Positions 1 to 8,020 of a DNA stretch of 12,948 nucleotides are shown piece by piece (position 1 is the first letter of the stretch; the number at the start of each line of letters is the position of its first letter). The translations under genes were made by a program, and so were the position numbers. Source of the stretch: Zygnema cylindricum (Eukaryota; Streptophyta; Zygnematophyceae; Zygnematales; Zygnemataceae); the NCBI GenBank assembly GCA_037447655.1, contig JBBHKE010000446.1, positions 64,001 through 76,948 of the forward strand. The letters are read 5' to 3'. Under the pieces are notes generated by a model. That model saw only the letters and a program-made list of their open reading frames with translations, made no database searches and had not been told where the DNA came from.

Positions 1-561
1 GAAGAAAATGTTGTCGCGCATTGGGTAGAGATCCGTTACGAAAAACATAGTGTCGTGTGTTAAATCGGAACAATATGTTTTTCGATATCAATATTGGTAG
101 GGAGGTCCCAATCATACAATCGGTTTGTCTAGAATGGCTAATATAAAGTGGATATAATTTATTTTACTCTCGTTGGTCAGTTTAAGTTCATATAACCCTC
201 ATGTTTAGGGTTGTTGGAACTGAACTAAATATTAATGTGCTATCGGAAACAAAAGGAAAGAATTGGGCCAAAAAGCACAAAATTTGAAAAAATAATTATA
301 ATGTTGTAAATATCCCTTAATCCCCTGAAACCTAAAAAACGATTTGAAATAACAAATAGAGTTTTTTTCATTTTTATTGAAAGCTAAATAAAGACAATAA
401 TAGTCGGCAAAATTTCAATTCATACACAAGCCTAATTGGAAAAACGAAAAAGAATGACAAGTTTTAAAGTTAGTAGAATTGCATATCAAAAACCTATCTA
501 TAATGCCTCTTATCAAAACATCGCAAACATAGGTCCCTTCAACTCAGACATATGACAATAT

Positions 562-583
562 ATGTACGGTACATACCGTACAT
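562..583. repeat. 22-bp near-perfect palindrome
   Basis: The arms ATGTACGGTA (562-571) and TACCGTACAT (574-583) are exact reverse complements, separated by CA. Read as DNA or RNA this is a 10-bp stem with almost no loop. It is too short to be a microRNA precursor and has no neighbouring gene to regulate. It may be the relic of a small foldback element. The word GTACGG recurs through the window, mostly in the MITEs. Confidence 0.7.
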
Positions 584-778
584 GTCTACAGTTTCAATCG
601 TGTACTTTCGGCCTTATATAATACGACCTATTTGTACATAATTGCCAGGCAGCCTGTTCTTTAGATCAGTAGATTGTGATATGTGACATGAAATGTTATA
701 TAATATGCGCAATGTATTACTATATAGTATGTATAGTATAGGTAAGGTTCGTTAGTTTTCTCGCCTGTGGAGTGAAGG

Positions 779-826
779 GTGTGAAGGTCTCTTTACGCAA
801 GGCGAAATGTGCCGTGACCTTCACAC
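779..826. repeat. 11-bp perfect inverted repeat, 26-bp loop
   Basis: GTGTGAAGGTC (779-789) is repeated in exact inverse at 816-826 (GACCTTCACAC). It could form a stem-loop. No coding sequence or target duplication was found around it, so the role is unknown. Confidence 0.65.
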
Positions 827-932
827 TTTGCAAAATAACGCCCGGGTACCTCGGAAATTTAGGGCTATAGGGTTATTGGTTGTGTTTAAAAAAAAACACA
901 AATGATAAAAAACCCTAGACATGCTTATACCA

Positions 933-1013
933 ACGACGCGCTGCGCGGCGTCGTAAAGCGAAATGGGACGGGGGGCGACGTGGACACTTCTCAAGGTACT
1001 ATAGAAGTACCTT
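933..1013. repeat. Two adjacent small hairpins
   Basis: The first hairpin has arms ACGACGC (933-939) and GCGTCGT (948-954). The second has arms AAGGTACT (993-1000) and AGTACCTT (1006-1013) around the loop ATAGA. Both stems are perfect. They lie in a short GC-rich patch just upstream of the retrotransposon remnant, with no clear function. Confidence 0.6.
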
Positions 1014-1141
1014 TGTCTTACAACAACGGTCATAACTTTTCGCATCCCTCCATTGATATACCTTTCCTTAAAAAATGGTACTAATGTTGAATCCATAACT
1101 GAAAAATCGTTGAAGTCGTACTGTCGATTTCCAACTTTCAT

Positions 1142-1345
1142 ACGGATATTGTATATTTACGCGTGTGGGGACGTCATGCTACTATTTACATTAAAGCCTA
1201 AAGAGGACACGACTAATTCAGTTTGTGGTATTGGACACTTTTTTTTGTGCTTTACAATGCGAAAGGGTGTTCGAATCGAGTATATGATCCAACTAATAAT
1301 TAAGTCGTGGAATCGCAAAATGTCAAATTTCATGAAACATTGGAG
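1142..1345 (+). pseudogene. Ty1/copia integrase C-terminal fragment
   Basis: In the frame starting at 1142 the translation contains the block YLRVWG, typical of the copia integrase tail. About 40 codons later comes RVYDPTNN, then a stop, then VVESQNVKFHE. This matches the usual pattern in which a hydrophobic strand and a Y-D-P/N motif are followed by a V-x-S-x-x-V-x-F-x-E segment. At least three in-frame stops break it. The catalytic DDE core would lie upstream and was not found. An overlapping open frame at 1053-1619 in another register has no recognisable domain and is probably accidental. Confidence 0.75.
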
Positions 1346-1902
1346 CATCCATTTGGCGCACAACCAACACCCAACCATCTTTTCACTTTCTATTTCGAAT
1401 ACATCGACAGGGAAACCAATATTGAAGATGAAAGTGAAGAAGATGACGCCATCCTCTAATCAAAAATATGTTTGGAAAGGTGGTAAGTACTCCGAAAGTG
1501 ATTTCCCATTTTCCAAAACTCAACATGGTAATGAATCCTCTAAATTTGCCTCTTATAATCCTCTAAATTTGCCTCTTATAAAAATATTCATATTTCACCA
1601 CCTATCGTTAAAAAAATAAATAAATAAATTATCAATGAGAAAATTGGATTAATGCGCAACAATTGAGAGGATAAAGGAAAGAGAGCAAAGAGATTTTCTT
1701 ATGACCGGATTGGACTAAATACTAAGAAATCCAACCATTTTATTTTTTAAGCTAGATTTAATGAATTTCTTGCATAGTAAACATTGAAAGAGAGTTGGAA
1801 TGGTGAGCCGGACTCCCATTCAGTAGCTGAATGATTTAAGGATTGGGAAACAAAGTGGAAAATGGCTTGGGAGAAATATTTTAGTTAATAGTTGATGACG
1901 GT
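1346..1902 (+). pseudogene. Degenerate copia integrase-RT linker region
   Basis: This stretch lies between the integrase tail and the first clear reverse transcriptase block. It encodes an acidic run (ETNIEDESEEDD, from about 1409), as is usual in the variable linker of copia polyproteins. Further on, around 1804-1870, EPDSHSVAE and KWKMAWE loosely recall the start of the RT domain, where a W-x-x-A-M-x-x-E motif is expected. Stops and frame changes are frequent. The RT fingers that carry the K-A-R-L-V type motif are absent. A 23-bp tandem duplication and a TAAA run fall inside. Confidence 0.45.
1534..1579. repeat. Perfect 2 x 23-bp tandem duplication
   Basis: The 23-base unit beginning AATCCTCTAAATTTGCC occurs at 1534-1556 and again, unchanged, at 1557-1579. 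Identity of the two units suggests a recent slippage event inside the old retrotransposon. A short (TAAA)n run follows at about 1616-1628. Confidence 0.9.
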
Positions 1903-2430
1903 GATATTAAACAAACACATCAAACTTGGTTTCGAAAACTCTACGATGTTGTTATTGCTTTCTGTTTTGAAAGCACATTTTATGATTCACGATTTTTATG
2001 TGAAAGTTTATATGATTTTTTTTTTTAAGTGACTGATTTCGGGGAGGCAAAATATATATTGGGCATTGAAATAATTTGAAATAGCAATGGACGGTTTAAA
2101 TTGAGTCGGGAACAATATTGTAAATAATTTTTAACTATATTAAAAATGTTAGATGCCTAACCTTTGAATACACATTTCAATCTTAAGTGATGACCTAGTA
2201 AACTTGAGGAAGAAATTACCATTGATGTTCTATATAGAGAGGCCAATGGATACGTGATGTACCTTAGTTGGGGAACTAGAACATACGTATCCGTAGATGT
2301 TAGCAGTGTGAGTCGATATTGTCAAGAACCTAGGAGAGCACATTTGGAAAGTGGGAAGAAAATTTGTGGATATTTGGTATGAACCACGAGCAAGGGACTC
2401 GCGTATGAAGTCAGATGTGGACTTAAAATG
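1903..2430 (+). pseudogene. Ty1/copia reverse transcriptase, catalytic loop deleted
   Basis: A single frame from 1903 reads DIKQTHQTWFRKLYDVV, which corresponds to the copia L-K-Q-x-x-R-x-W-x-x-K block. It continues to FFF at about 2023 and then jumps straight to DFGEAKYILGIEI (2035-2073), the block that normally follows the YVDD catalytic motif by roughly 25-30 residues. The YVDD motif and its surroundings are therefore missing, apparently by an in-frame deletion. Downstream, blocks for the RT connection region (NGYVMYLSWGTRTYVSV and VSRYCQEPRRAHLE at about 2245-2348) remain in the same frame. Several stops are present. The protein cannot be an active polymerase. Confidence 0.85.
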
Positions 2431-2434
2431 TTGC

Positions 2435-2882
2435 GGGTATTGTGACATTGACTGGGAAGGAGACTTTTATTCAAAAATGTCAACATCTGACTATGCATTC
2501 AATTTATGCGAAGCAACTATTTAATATAGTGCAAGATTGTAACCAACAATGGCGTCCAGTTTGACTGAGGCGGAGTATATGGAGGCTTTTCATGGAACAA
2601 AAACATCTATTTGGATAAGAGAGATGGCGAGTGAGCTTCAAATTCGGAATGATTTTACAACTATTTATTCTAACAGCATGTTTTATATTGCTCTTGACAA
2701 AAATATTGTCTATCACAAGAAAACAAAACATATTTAAATATAGTGGCATTTTCTTTGAGACAAAGGTCAAACTAAAGAGATTCAATTTGTGTTGGTGCCC
2801 ACATGCGAGGAAGCAATTGACATGTTAATGTAGCTTGTTACTAGAGATGTGTTTTTATGAGGTAGGCACAGAGTAGGTTTGT
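2435..2882 (+). pseudogene. Ty1/copia RNase H domain remnant
   Basis: After a frameshift near 2429-2434 the next frame reads GYCDIDWEGD, with the first catalytic Asp in its usual D-x-D-W-x-G-D setting. MASSLTEAEYM follows (2549 on), carrying the conserved Glu, then IYSNSMFYIALDKNIVYHKKTKHI, where the usual third catalytic Asp (Y-C-D-N-x-S) is replaced by Ser. The tail IQFVLVPTCEEAIDMLM and a final HRVGL match the usual C-terminus of copia pol. Stops interrupt it at several places. The only open part, 2549-2737, is a fragment and not a gene. Confidence 0.85.
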
Positions 2883-2910
2883 TTTATTCTTGCACAAATT
2901 ATCCTATTTA

Positions 2911-2919
2911 GAGGCGGAA
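2911..2919 (+). other. Polypurine tract (PPT)
   Basis: GAGGCGGAA follows the end of the RNase H reading by about 30 bases and directly precedes TGTAGG. This is the expected place and form of the plus-strand primer of a copia element, although a C interrupts the purine run. Confidence 0.5.
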
Positions 2920-3321
2920 TGTAGGTTTCGTGCATTGGTACGAATCCGTATGCGCCTTTGTTTCATGCGCGGCGGTTTTAGGTCTTGATCCTGTACGGAC
3001 TTCAGTGTAATGCGAAAAGTATTTTTTTGTCCGCGCGCGGTTGCGTGCGACAGTGGTCGTGAAATATAGAGTTTGGAGTAGGAATTATCCGGTGAAATTT
3101 TTATTAAGAAAAAGGAGAAAATGGGGTTTGAAAAATAAATTAATTATGGGACATCTTTGTTATGAATTATCCTGGGTTATTGCTTTAAAGTCTTATTTGT
3201 TTCATTAATATAGATGGAAACTGATGTTAACGTTAATAGGTATACCCGACGAGGGATTTATTTTAGCGTTAGTTGCGATGTTTATTAAAGATAATTGCGA
3301 TTCATGGTGTATTACCTAACA
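2920..3321 (+). repeat. Probable copia 3' LTR
   Basis: The LTR should start right after the polypurine tract, and TGTAGG at 2920 has the required TG. A plausible end is ...CCTAACA at 3321, giving 402 bp, a normal size for copia LTRs. No second LTR is in the window, so the 3' boundary is a guess. No coding sequence is visible inside. Confidence 0.35.
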
Positions 3322-3888
3322 ATGCTATACATATAAATCTCAAAGTGTATTGAGAAATATCATGACTTTCGCGATACGATACACAAGTCTATATGGTTCC
3401 ATCTTTGGGCACTTTCCCATGTGCTAAAGTTAGGGTTTTTTCCTGTCGTTTTCCTCCAAAAATTAGCACTCAACGAGAAAATCAGCAGCCGTACCAAAAA
3501 ATTGAAATTACCATTGTACATCTAGCGCGATGTAGTTTGCCGTCTAGGGCGTTTCGACTCACTTTCGCGTCCTTCCAGTTCATCTTCAAATTAATAAGAA
3601 AATCAACTTGCGAAGTGATTTTAAATAGATTTCCACGATGTGAGTGAATAGGCAAAAATTGTCGCATGCGTCGAAGGTTTTTGACAATTTTTGTGCGCGG
3701 AGTACCAAAAAAAAAGCCCACTGCACGTTTCGAACCTGTGCATGATCTTTTTCAGTGCGTTTTTTTCCGTACACGGGCTATGGAGGGGTCTCGACCAACG
3801 GACGCCATTTCGCTAAAGCGAAATCCGTGAAAGCGCCTCTCTTTCCCTCCCTCTCTCAGTACCGTGTTTATCTCACAATTCTTGCAAT

Positions 3889-3940
3889 GAAAAATGTCAA
3901 TAATGATATCAAATCAAAAATGTTAATAGTGATATCAAAT
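3889..3940. repeat. Imperfect 2 x 26-bp tandem repeat
   Basis: Units 3889-3914 and 3915-3940 both end in GATATCAAAT and differ at a few positions (AATGTCAATAAT against AATGTTAATAGT). This is probably an old local duplication. Confidence 0.8.
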
Positions 3941-4054
3941 GAAAAAGCTATAAAATTGGTTTATTTTTACTATATTTGGGCGTATTTTGATGGCAAGTAG
4001 AGTGAGAAACGACCAAAAAACGAAATCGGGAAACCATGGCGGAAAGTTTTAGAA

Positions 4055-4105
4055 TTTGTGACATCGACGCTGTCATAATTGAGCGTGACGTCAAAATGTC
4101 ACAAA
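4055..4105. repeat. 10-bp perfect inverted repeat beside repeat cluster
   Basis: TTTGTGACAT (4055-4064) is mirrored exactly by ATGTCACAAA (4096-4105), with 31 bases between. The GTCAC words continue into the CGTCTAC cluster immediately downstream, suggesting that both belong to one structure. Confidence 0.65.
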
Positions 4106-4112
4106 CCCTAAA

Positions 4113-4238
4113 CGTCTACAATATCACAAGTAACTAGACGTGTATAACCGGCTCTATTTTGTAAACGTCATCAATTGTCGGAAGTTTTGTAGTCGTCTAC
4201 AACTGTCACGAATTACACCCACGTCTACATCCGTCACA
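4113..4238. repeat. Cluster of CGTCTACA-n-TCAC direct repeats
   Basis: The motif CGTCTACA followed a few bases later by TCAC occurs at 4113, 4194 and 4222, with an inverted partial copy (CTAGACGTGT) at about 4134. Such arrays are typical of the subterminal regions of CACTA and some other DNA transposons, where transposase binds. No matching terminus was identified. Confidence 0.45.
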
Positions 4239-4274
4239 ATCTAAAGTAACGATTTACTTTCTTTGCATCATAAT

Positions 4275-4573
4275 CATAGTTCAAAAGTAGGTGAAAGTAG
4301 GCCCATATAATATGCCTATTGTATGCAAAACATACAATATGACCTTAAGACCCATATTGTATTCGAACCTATTCGGACCAATTAAAACATTCGGACCAAC
4401 ATTCAGACCAACATTCGGACCAATTTTTTTTTTTACACCGTCAAATTCGGACGATCAGACGGTCTCTGATCAAAGTAACGATCTAAGAAGCTCACATGCA
4501 AAGCCCATAACACAACTTATGATAAAGGCGTCGACCAAAGGCCTACCATAAAAACGCCTACTTTTTAACTATG
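4275..4573 (+). mobile_element. hAT-like MITE, copy A (299 bp)
   Basis: The ends are CATAGTTCAAAAGTAGG (4275 on) and its near inverse CCTACTTTTTAACTATG (to 4573). The flanks ATCATAAT (4267-4274) and ATCAGAAT (4574-4581) match at 7 of 8 bases, an 8-bp target duplication as made by hAT transposases. The element has no coding capacity. Internally it has a 7-bp stem TTGTATG-CAAAA-CATACAA, several direct copies of TTCGGACCAA (4372-4424) and the segment TACACCGTCA. Copy B (5166-5442) is its near-identical inverse, and copy C (to 8340) is a diverged relative. The ends do not resemble the classical CAGGG-type hAT ends, so the superfamily rests mainly on the 8-bp duplication. Confidence 0.85.
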
Positions 4574-4927
4574 ATCAGAATGCTTGAAAGTAGTACGGAA
4601 AAACTTCGCTAAAAAACAAAGTAACAAAACTAAGTTTCGGTTACATGATAAGTGCCCTTAATAATTTTCGCACAAAATAATTGTACTTTAAGAAACTATT
4701 TCGATTTGAACTAAAATTTATGACTTTAAAAGTTTGATATAGGCTACAATGCTACACCGTCAATCGCTATTAGAGTAAAGGAACAAATAGCGTAAAAAAA
4801 CAAATTAGTGTTATTAACACTAATCGGGAATTATTTTTTTTGAAAAAAAAATATCTATACTAATTAATCCCTAACTGTAATTTGGGTTGTTCTGAATAAT
4901 AAATACCCGCCCTTTTGATATCTACAG

Positions 4928-5755
4928 TACACCGCGAATCTTTATTAGTGTCAAAATCACTAATTTGGGTTCTTAAAATTTTGTTTTTTTTCCACAAATA
5001 GGATACATGATTTTAATTTTTCCTTGACGTTAAATAAGGTACCGTACAAAATAGCATAAATAACAAAAGTATAATAAGATTTAAATAGTGTGGTGTACGG
5101 TCGATGTCAGATAGTACATAAATGTACCTTTTCAAGTGAAAATTTTACAAAAAATGAATTAAATCCATAGTTCAAAAGTTGGCGTTTTTATGGTAGGTCT
5201 TTGGTCAGCGCTTTTATTGTAAGTTGTGTTATGGGCTTCTCATGTGATCTTCTTAGATCGCTACTTTGATCAGTGACCGTCTGATCGTCCGAATCTGACG
5301 GTGTAAATAAATTTTGTTGGTCCGAATGTTTTAGTTAGTCCGAATAGGTACGAATACAATATGGGTCTTAAGGTCATATTGTATGTTTTGCATACAATAG
5401 GCATATTGTATGGGCCTACTTTCACCTACTTTTGAAACTATGATTAAATCAGACGCACACGCATAGGAACGTGCGCTCAAAAAACGGGATTAGTCTAATA
5501 CGTAAATTAGTCTGACATGTACGGATATTTAAATTTCACGACGGCGTACGATTTCTAATATTTTGTACGGATATATATATTAATGTGTATAATCGTACGG
5601 CAAATATTCCATTTTTGCTGTTCCCAAATTAGCATAATGCCGAAATTAGAATACAACTTTTTTTCTTTAAAATTTAAATTCTTAATTAGCATTAATTACG
5701 GTATATTTTCTTCAACACTATTTAAAATTTGACACTAATAACGATTCGCGGTGTA
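4928..5755 (+). mobile_element. TA-target MITE, middle of the nest
   Basis: The element proper is 4930-5753, flanked by TA at 4928-4929 and 5754-5755. The ends read CACCGCGAATCTTTATTAGT (left) and, inverted, CACCGCGAATCGTTATTAGT (right), with one mismatch over about 26 bases. Without the inserted hAT-like copy it is about 539 bp. It is the reverse-oriented relative of the element at 7037-7542: shared landmarks include ATTAGTG near the left end, a stretch around AAATGTACC (about 5122), GCATAGGAACG (about 5461) and TTTAAATTTC. No coding sequence is present. Confidence 0.8.
5166..5442 (-). mobile_element. hAT-like MITE, copy B (277 bp), innermost insertion
   Basis: This is the inverse of copy A, with the same ends (CATAGTTCAAAAGTTGG at left, CCTACTTTTGAAACTATG at right). 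It is flanked by a perfect 8-bp duplication ATTAAATC (5158-5165 and 5443-5450). The related element at 7037-7542 lacks this insertion at the equivalent site (about 7321-7331), which confirms the boundaries. By eye copy B is nearly identical to A, differing mainly by loss of about 22 bp from the TTCGGACCAA repeats, so the two are recent relative to copy C. Confidence 0.9.
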
Positions 5756-6133
5756 GTATGTGTAGTCGTACAAAATCTGACAATTCGTATGCCGTCGCGC
5801 TGTTCACACGGTCGACGGACGTAGTTATGAGAACGTGATTTTTGTCGACGAGTTTGCGTCTCTTTCTTCCAGTGCACATTCACATGTGTGCGCAATAATG
5901 TTAAATGTCTTTTTATGCCTTTGTAATTCAGAACGTACCATTTCATACGGAAATATCTTGTCCGAATGCCACACTATTTCCATCGCAGTGTACTTCCATT
6001 ATTAACGATAATTAAAAAAAAAACCTAATTAGAATAATGGAAAAAAAAAAATTATGGATTGTATTTCGGGTTTTTTTTTTGAAAAAAGGGCACCGAATTG
6101 GCGTTATATACTCTAATAGCGATTGACGGTGTA

Positions 6134-7019
6134 CCGGAGTTTTTGACCGTACATCCGCCAAAGAGCATTTGACGTTTTTTATAACGCCTCAGTTAAAATT
6201 GAACGCGGGAGGATTTGTATGTCTCCTCCCTTCAGGTGTCATCAATCTGTGACAACAGATCATGTCAACCTGGACATCATCCACAACATTTGGCAATATG
6301 TTATGTTGTCGTATGCGTATTTTTTGGAAAGCGTAACTGAAAACTCTAGCTTTGCCGTCGAGACGCTTGCTTTTGGATCCCACATGTGACACATCAAAAG
6401 TGACACCTGTCCGCAGATCTTCCCCGTCCGTACTGTTCCCAATCAATATTATAATTCAATAATAAGTATTAACGGACCAATCAGGCTACTTGTTAGATGG
6501 TTGGACCGCTGCAAATCAATTTCACTTGATGCACTACAAGATATTTAGCATTAAAAGTATACCGTATACCTTGTTGTATTTGTTGACGTATACTGATGAT
6601 AAAATTTGTCCTCTGACACTGTGAGAAATGATTCGCTTAATTTTATCAGACAAAGACAAATGTAGTTGTGTCAGATTGTACGGTAATCAAACCGCGCATA
6701 GATTGATGTCCAAAATGTTAAACGTGCGAGAATAATCGTGCGGTCTCTATGTGATATTTCAGTACTATACGCGTATAGAACCAGAATATAAATATAAAAA
6801 TACATATACAGTACGATGAACACATATATTACTGTAGCATTTCTCTGCATATTTAGGAAAAGTTTCTGTTGGAACATATTTGAATGTGTTACGACGTCGT
6901 GACGCTAAAAATTAAGCATCGCACTATCAAACTATTCGTTTTTTGTTAGATTTTTGATTTTTCTAAGAATTTATGGAATACGACAACGTAACAACTTAAA
7001 AACGTAACACAGAGCACAG
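6134..7019. other. Unassigned AT-rich non-coding DNA
   Basis: No recognisable gene. Two overlapping minus-strand frames (6189-6446, 6260-6442) have no familiar motif. A small hairpin GGGAGGA/TCCTCCC lies at about 6207-6231. At 6532 the sequence CACTACAAGA resembles the start of a CACTA transposon, but no 3-bp target duplication or matching end could be shown. Confidence 0.4.
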
Positions 7020-7760
7020 TACACCGTGTATCGCTACACCGCGCATCGTTATTAGTGTCAAAGTTTAAATAGTGTGTAAGTAAATATACCGTCATTGACG
7101 CTAATCAAGAATTTGAAAATTAAAAAAAAATAGGTCTATTCTAATTTCAGTGTTAACGCTAATTTGGAACAGCAAAAATGGAAAATTTCTGCGATTATAT
7201 ACATTATTATATGTATCCGTACAAAAATAAAAATCGGTACGTGGGAATTTAAATATCCGTACATGTCAGACTTCTTTACATGTCGATTCGTTTTTTGTAC
7301 GTTCCTATGCGAACGCGTCCGTTCTTCTTTTGTAAAATTTTCACCTAAAAGGTACATTTATGTAAGTGGACATCACCGTACCGCATATTACATATCAATG
7401 TACTTTCGTTCTGTACGCTAATTTGTATGGAACCTCAATTAACGTCAAGGAAAAATTAAAATCACGCATACTATTTTTGGAAAAAAATCAAAATTTTAAG
7501 AACCCAAATTAGTGACCTTGACACTAATAACGATGCGCGGTGTACTAGTGTTAAAAAACAAATGCCACAGAGCGTTCTTATTGCCAGTTAAAACATTTTT
7601 TCTCCGTACACATTTGTTCTTTTTTCAATTTGCCAATCGGAAGCCAAGAATCTTACCTTTCAATCGCAACCGTCAAATTCAAAATCCGACATGTATGTAC
7701 GGAGAAAATATGTTTTAAGAGCCGCAAAAAACATTAACACTAATAGCGATTCACGGTGTA
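7020..7760 (+). mobile_element. TA-target MITE split by another MITE
   Basis: The outer element is 7022-7758, flanked by TA (7020-7021, 7759-7760). About 229 bp remain after removing the insertion. Its left end CACCGTGTATCGC is interrupted after 13 bases by the element at 7037-7542 and resumes as TACTAGTGTTAA. Its right end, inverted, reads CACCGTGAATCGCTATTAGT. The interior carries TCTCCGTACAC and TGTACGGAGAAAATATG arms and the stretch TTACCTTTCAATCG, shared in inverse with the element at 9682-9898. It has no coding capacity. Confidence 0.85.
7035..7544 (-). mobile_element. TA-target MITE with perfect ends (506 bp)
   Basis: The element proper is 7037-7542. Both ends read CACCGCGCATCGTTATTAGT inwards and agree perfectly over about 25 bases. 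It sits inside the terminal repeat of the 7022-7758 element: cutting it out with one TA restores ATCGCTACTAGTGTT, which lines up with the intact relative ATCGCTATTAGTGTT. That shows directly that TA is the duplicated target. It is the inverse relative of 4930-5753. The overlapping frames on both strands (7136-7357, 7164-7421) are internal to a MITE and not genes. Confidence 0.9.
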
Positions 7761-8020
7761 CTGTACACCACTGTACGAACGTTCGAATTTGATTTATGAT
7801 CATAGTACAACGCACGCCGCCGAGCAAAATTTTATAGTGAACTGACACGGCTAAGGATGGCATTGCGCGGGAAAAAAAAAAAACCGCGGACGGCAAAAAA
7901 AAAACGGTATTTTTTGCAGTGTGGAATTTTTGTTTTTATCGTCCCATACTGCCTGGTTGGTCAATTTTAGGCTTTATTTAATGTGGCCTTCAAAATTACA
8001 GACGCTAATATGACAAATTG
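7761..8020. other. Non-coding DNA with possible CACTA-type end
   Basis: Near 7921, read on the minus strand, the sequence CACTGCAAAAAATACCG is followed inward by T-rich runs broken by CCG words (7870-7915). This is the style of a plant CACTA-superfamily terminus with subterminal repeats. No partner end with a matching 3-bp duplication was found, so this is only a candidate. No gene is seen. Confidence 0.25.

Larger units (their letters stand above)
1..1141. other. Unassigned AT-rich non-coding DNA
   Basis: I recognise no gene here. Short reading frames on both strands (for example 902-1084 plus and 821-1141 minus) overlap each other, have no family resemblance that I can see and are probably chance. 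The first 250 bases (GTTGTCGCGCATTGGG near position 10, ATATAAAGTGG near 141) vaguely resemble the start of plant retrotransposon LTRs that carry a CCCACATTGG-type motif, but I could not pair them with a second LTR. The stretch holds three notable inverted repeats, listed separately. A more GC-rich patch lies at about 930-990. Confidence 0.5.
1142..3321 (+). mobile_element. Decayed Ty1/copia retrotransposon, 5' part missing
   Basis: Conceptual translation gives, in the expected Ty1/copia order, the integrase C-terminal segment, an acidic linker, reverse transcriptase blocks, RNase H, a polypurine tract (GAGGCGGAA, 2911-2919) and a probable 3' LTR. Order and strand agree throughout. Integrase before reverse transcriptase distinguishes copia from gypsy elements. 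The gag, protease and integrase core that should lie upstream are not recognisable, and the distance to the window start is too short for an intact 5' half. In-frame stops, one frameshift and an internal deletion show that it is long dead. The LTR end is the least certain boundary. Confidence 0.8.
3322..4266. other. Unassigned non-coding DNA with short repeats
   Basis: No gene is recognised. Short open frames (3393-3647 plus, 3482-3721 minus, 3755-4000 plus) lack family features. The stretch holds an 8-bp-arm hairpin (ATTTCGCT 3807-3814 / AGCGAAAT 3817-3824), a 26-bp imperfect tandem repeat and a cluster of CGTCTAC repeats listed separately. Confidence 0.5.
4753..6133. mobile_element. TA-target MITE, outermost of a three-level nest
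   Basis: The element proper runs 4755-6131. Its terminal repeats CACCGTCAATCGCTATTAGA (left) and the exact inverse (right) agree over about 23 bases, and TA flanks both ends (4753-4754, 6132-6133). Removing the inner insertion leaves about 550 bp. The interior has no reading frame and does not resemble the inner element beyond the termini, so it is a separate subfamily. Close to the left end is a further perfect hairpin ATTAGTGTT-ATT-AACACTAAT (4804-4824) that reuses the terminal word ATTAGTGTTAA. TA duplication suggests the Tc1/mariner superfamily. Confidence 0.8.

Noticed and set aside
1-250. Possible 5' LTR of the copia element
   Set aside because: It does not align with the proposed 3' LTR beyond a weak match near CGCATTGG, and it is too close to the integrase tail for an intact 5' half.
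1053-1619. 188-codon open frame, the longest in the window
   Set aside because: It overlaps in another register the integrase C-terminal fragment of the copia element. Its translation shows no known motif and it ends in low-complexity sequence.
3707-3797. tRNA-like or SINE-like signals on the minus strand (TGGTCGAGACC as A box, GGTTCGAAAC as B box, then a T run)
   Set aside because: The boxes are about 50 bases apart, the T-arm would need an 11-base loop and no cloverleaf folds. A SINE relic is possible but unsupported.
4275-5442. A single 1.17-kb transposon with roughly 280-bp terminal inverted repeats
   Set aside because: Each arm has its own pair of ends and its own 8-bp duplication, and arm B sits inside another element while arm A lies outside it, so they are separate insertions.
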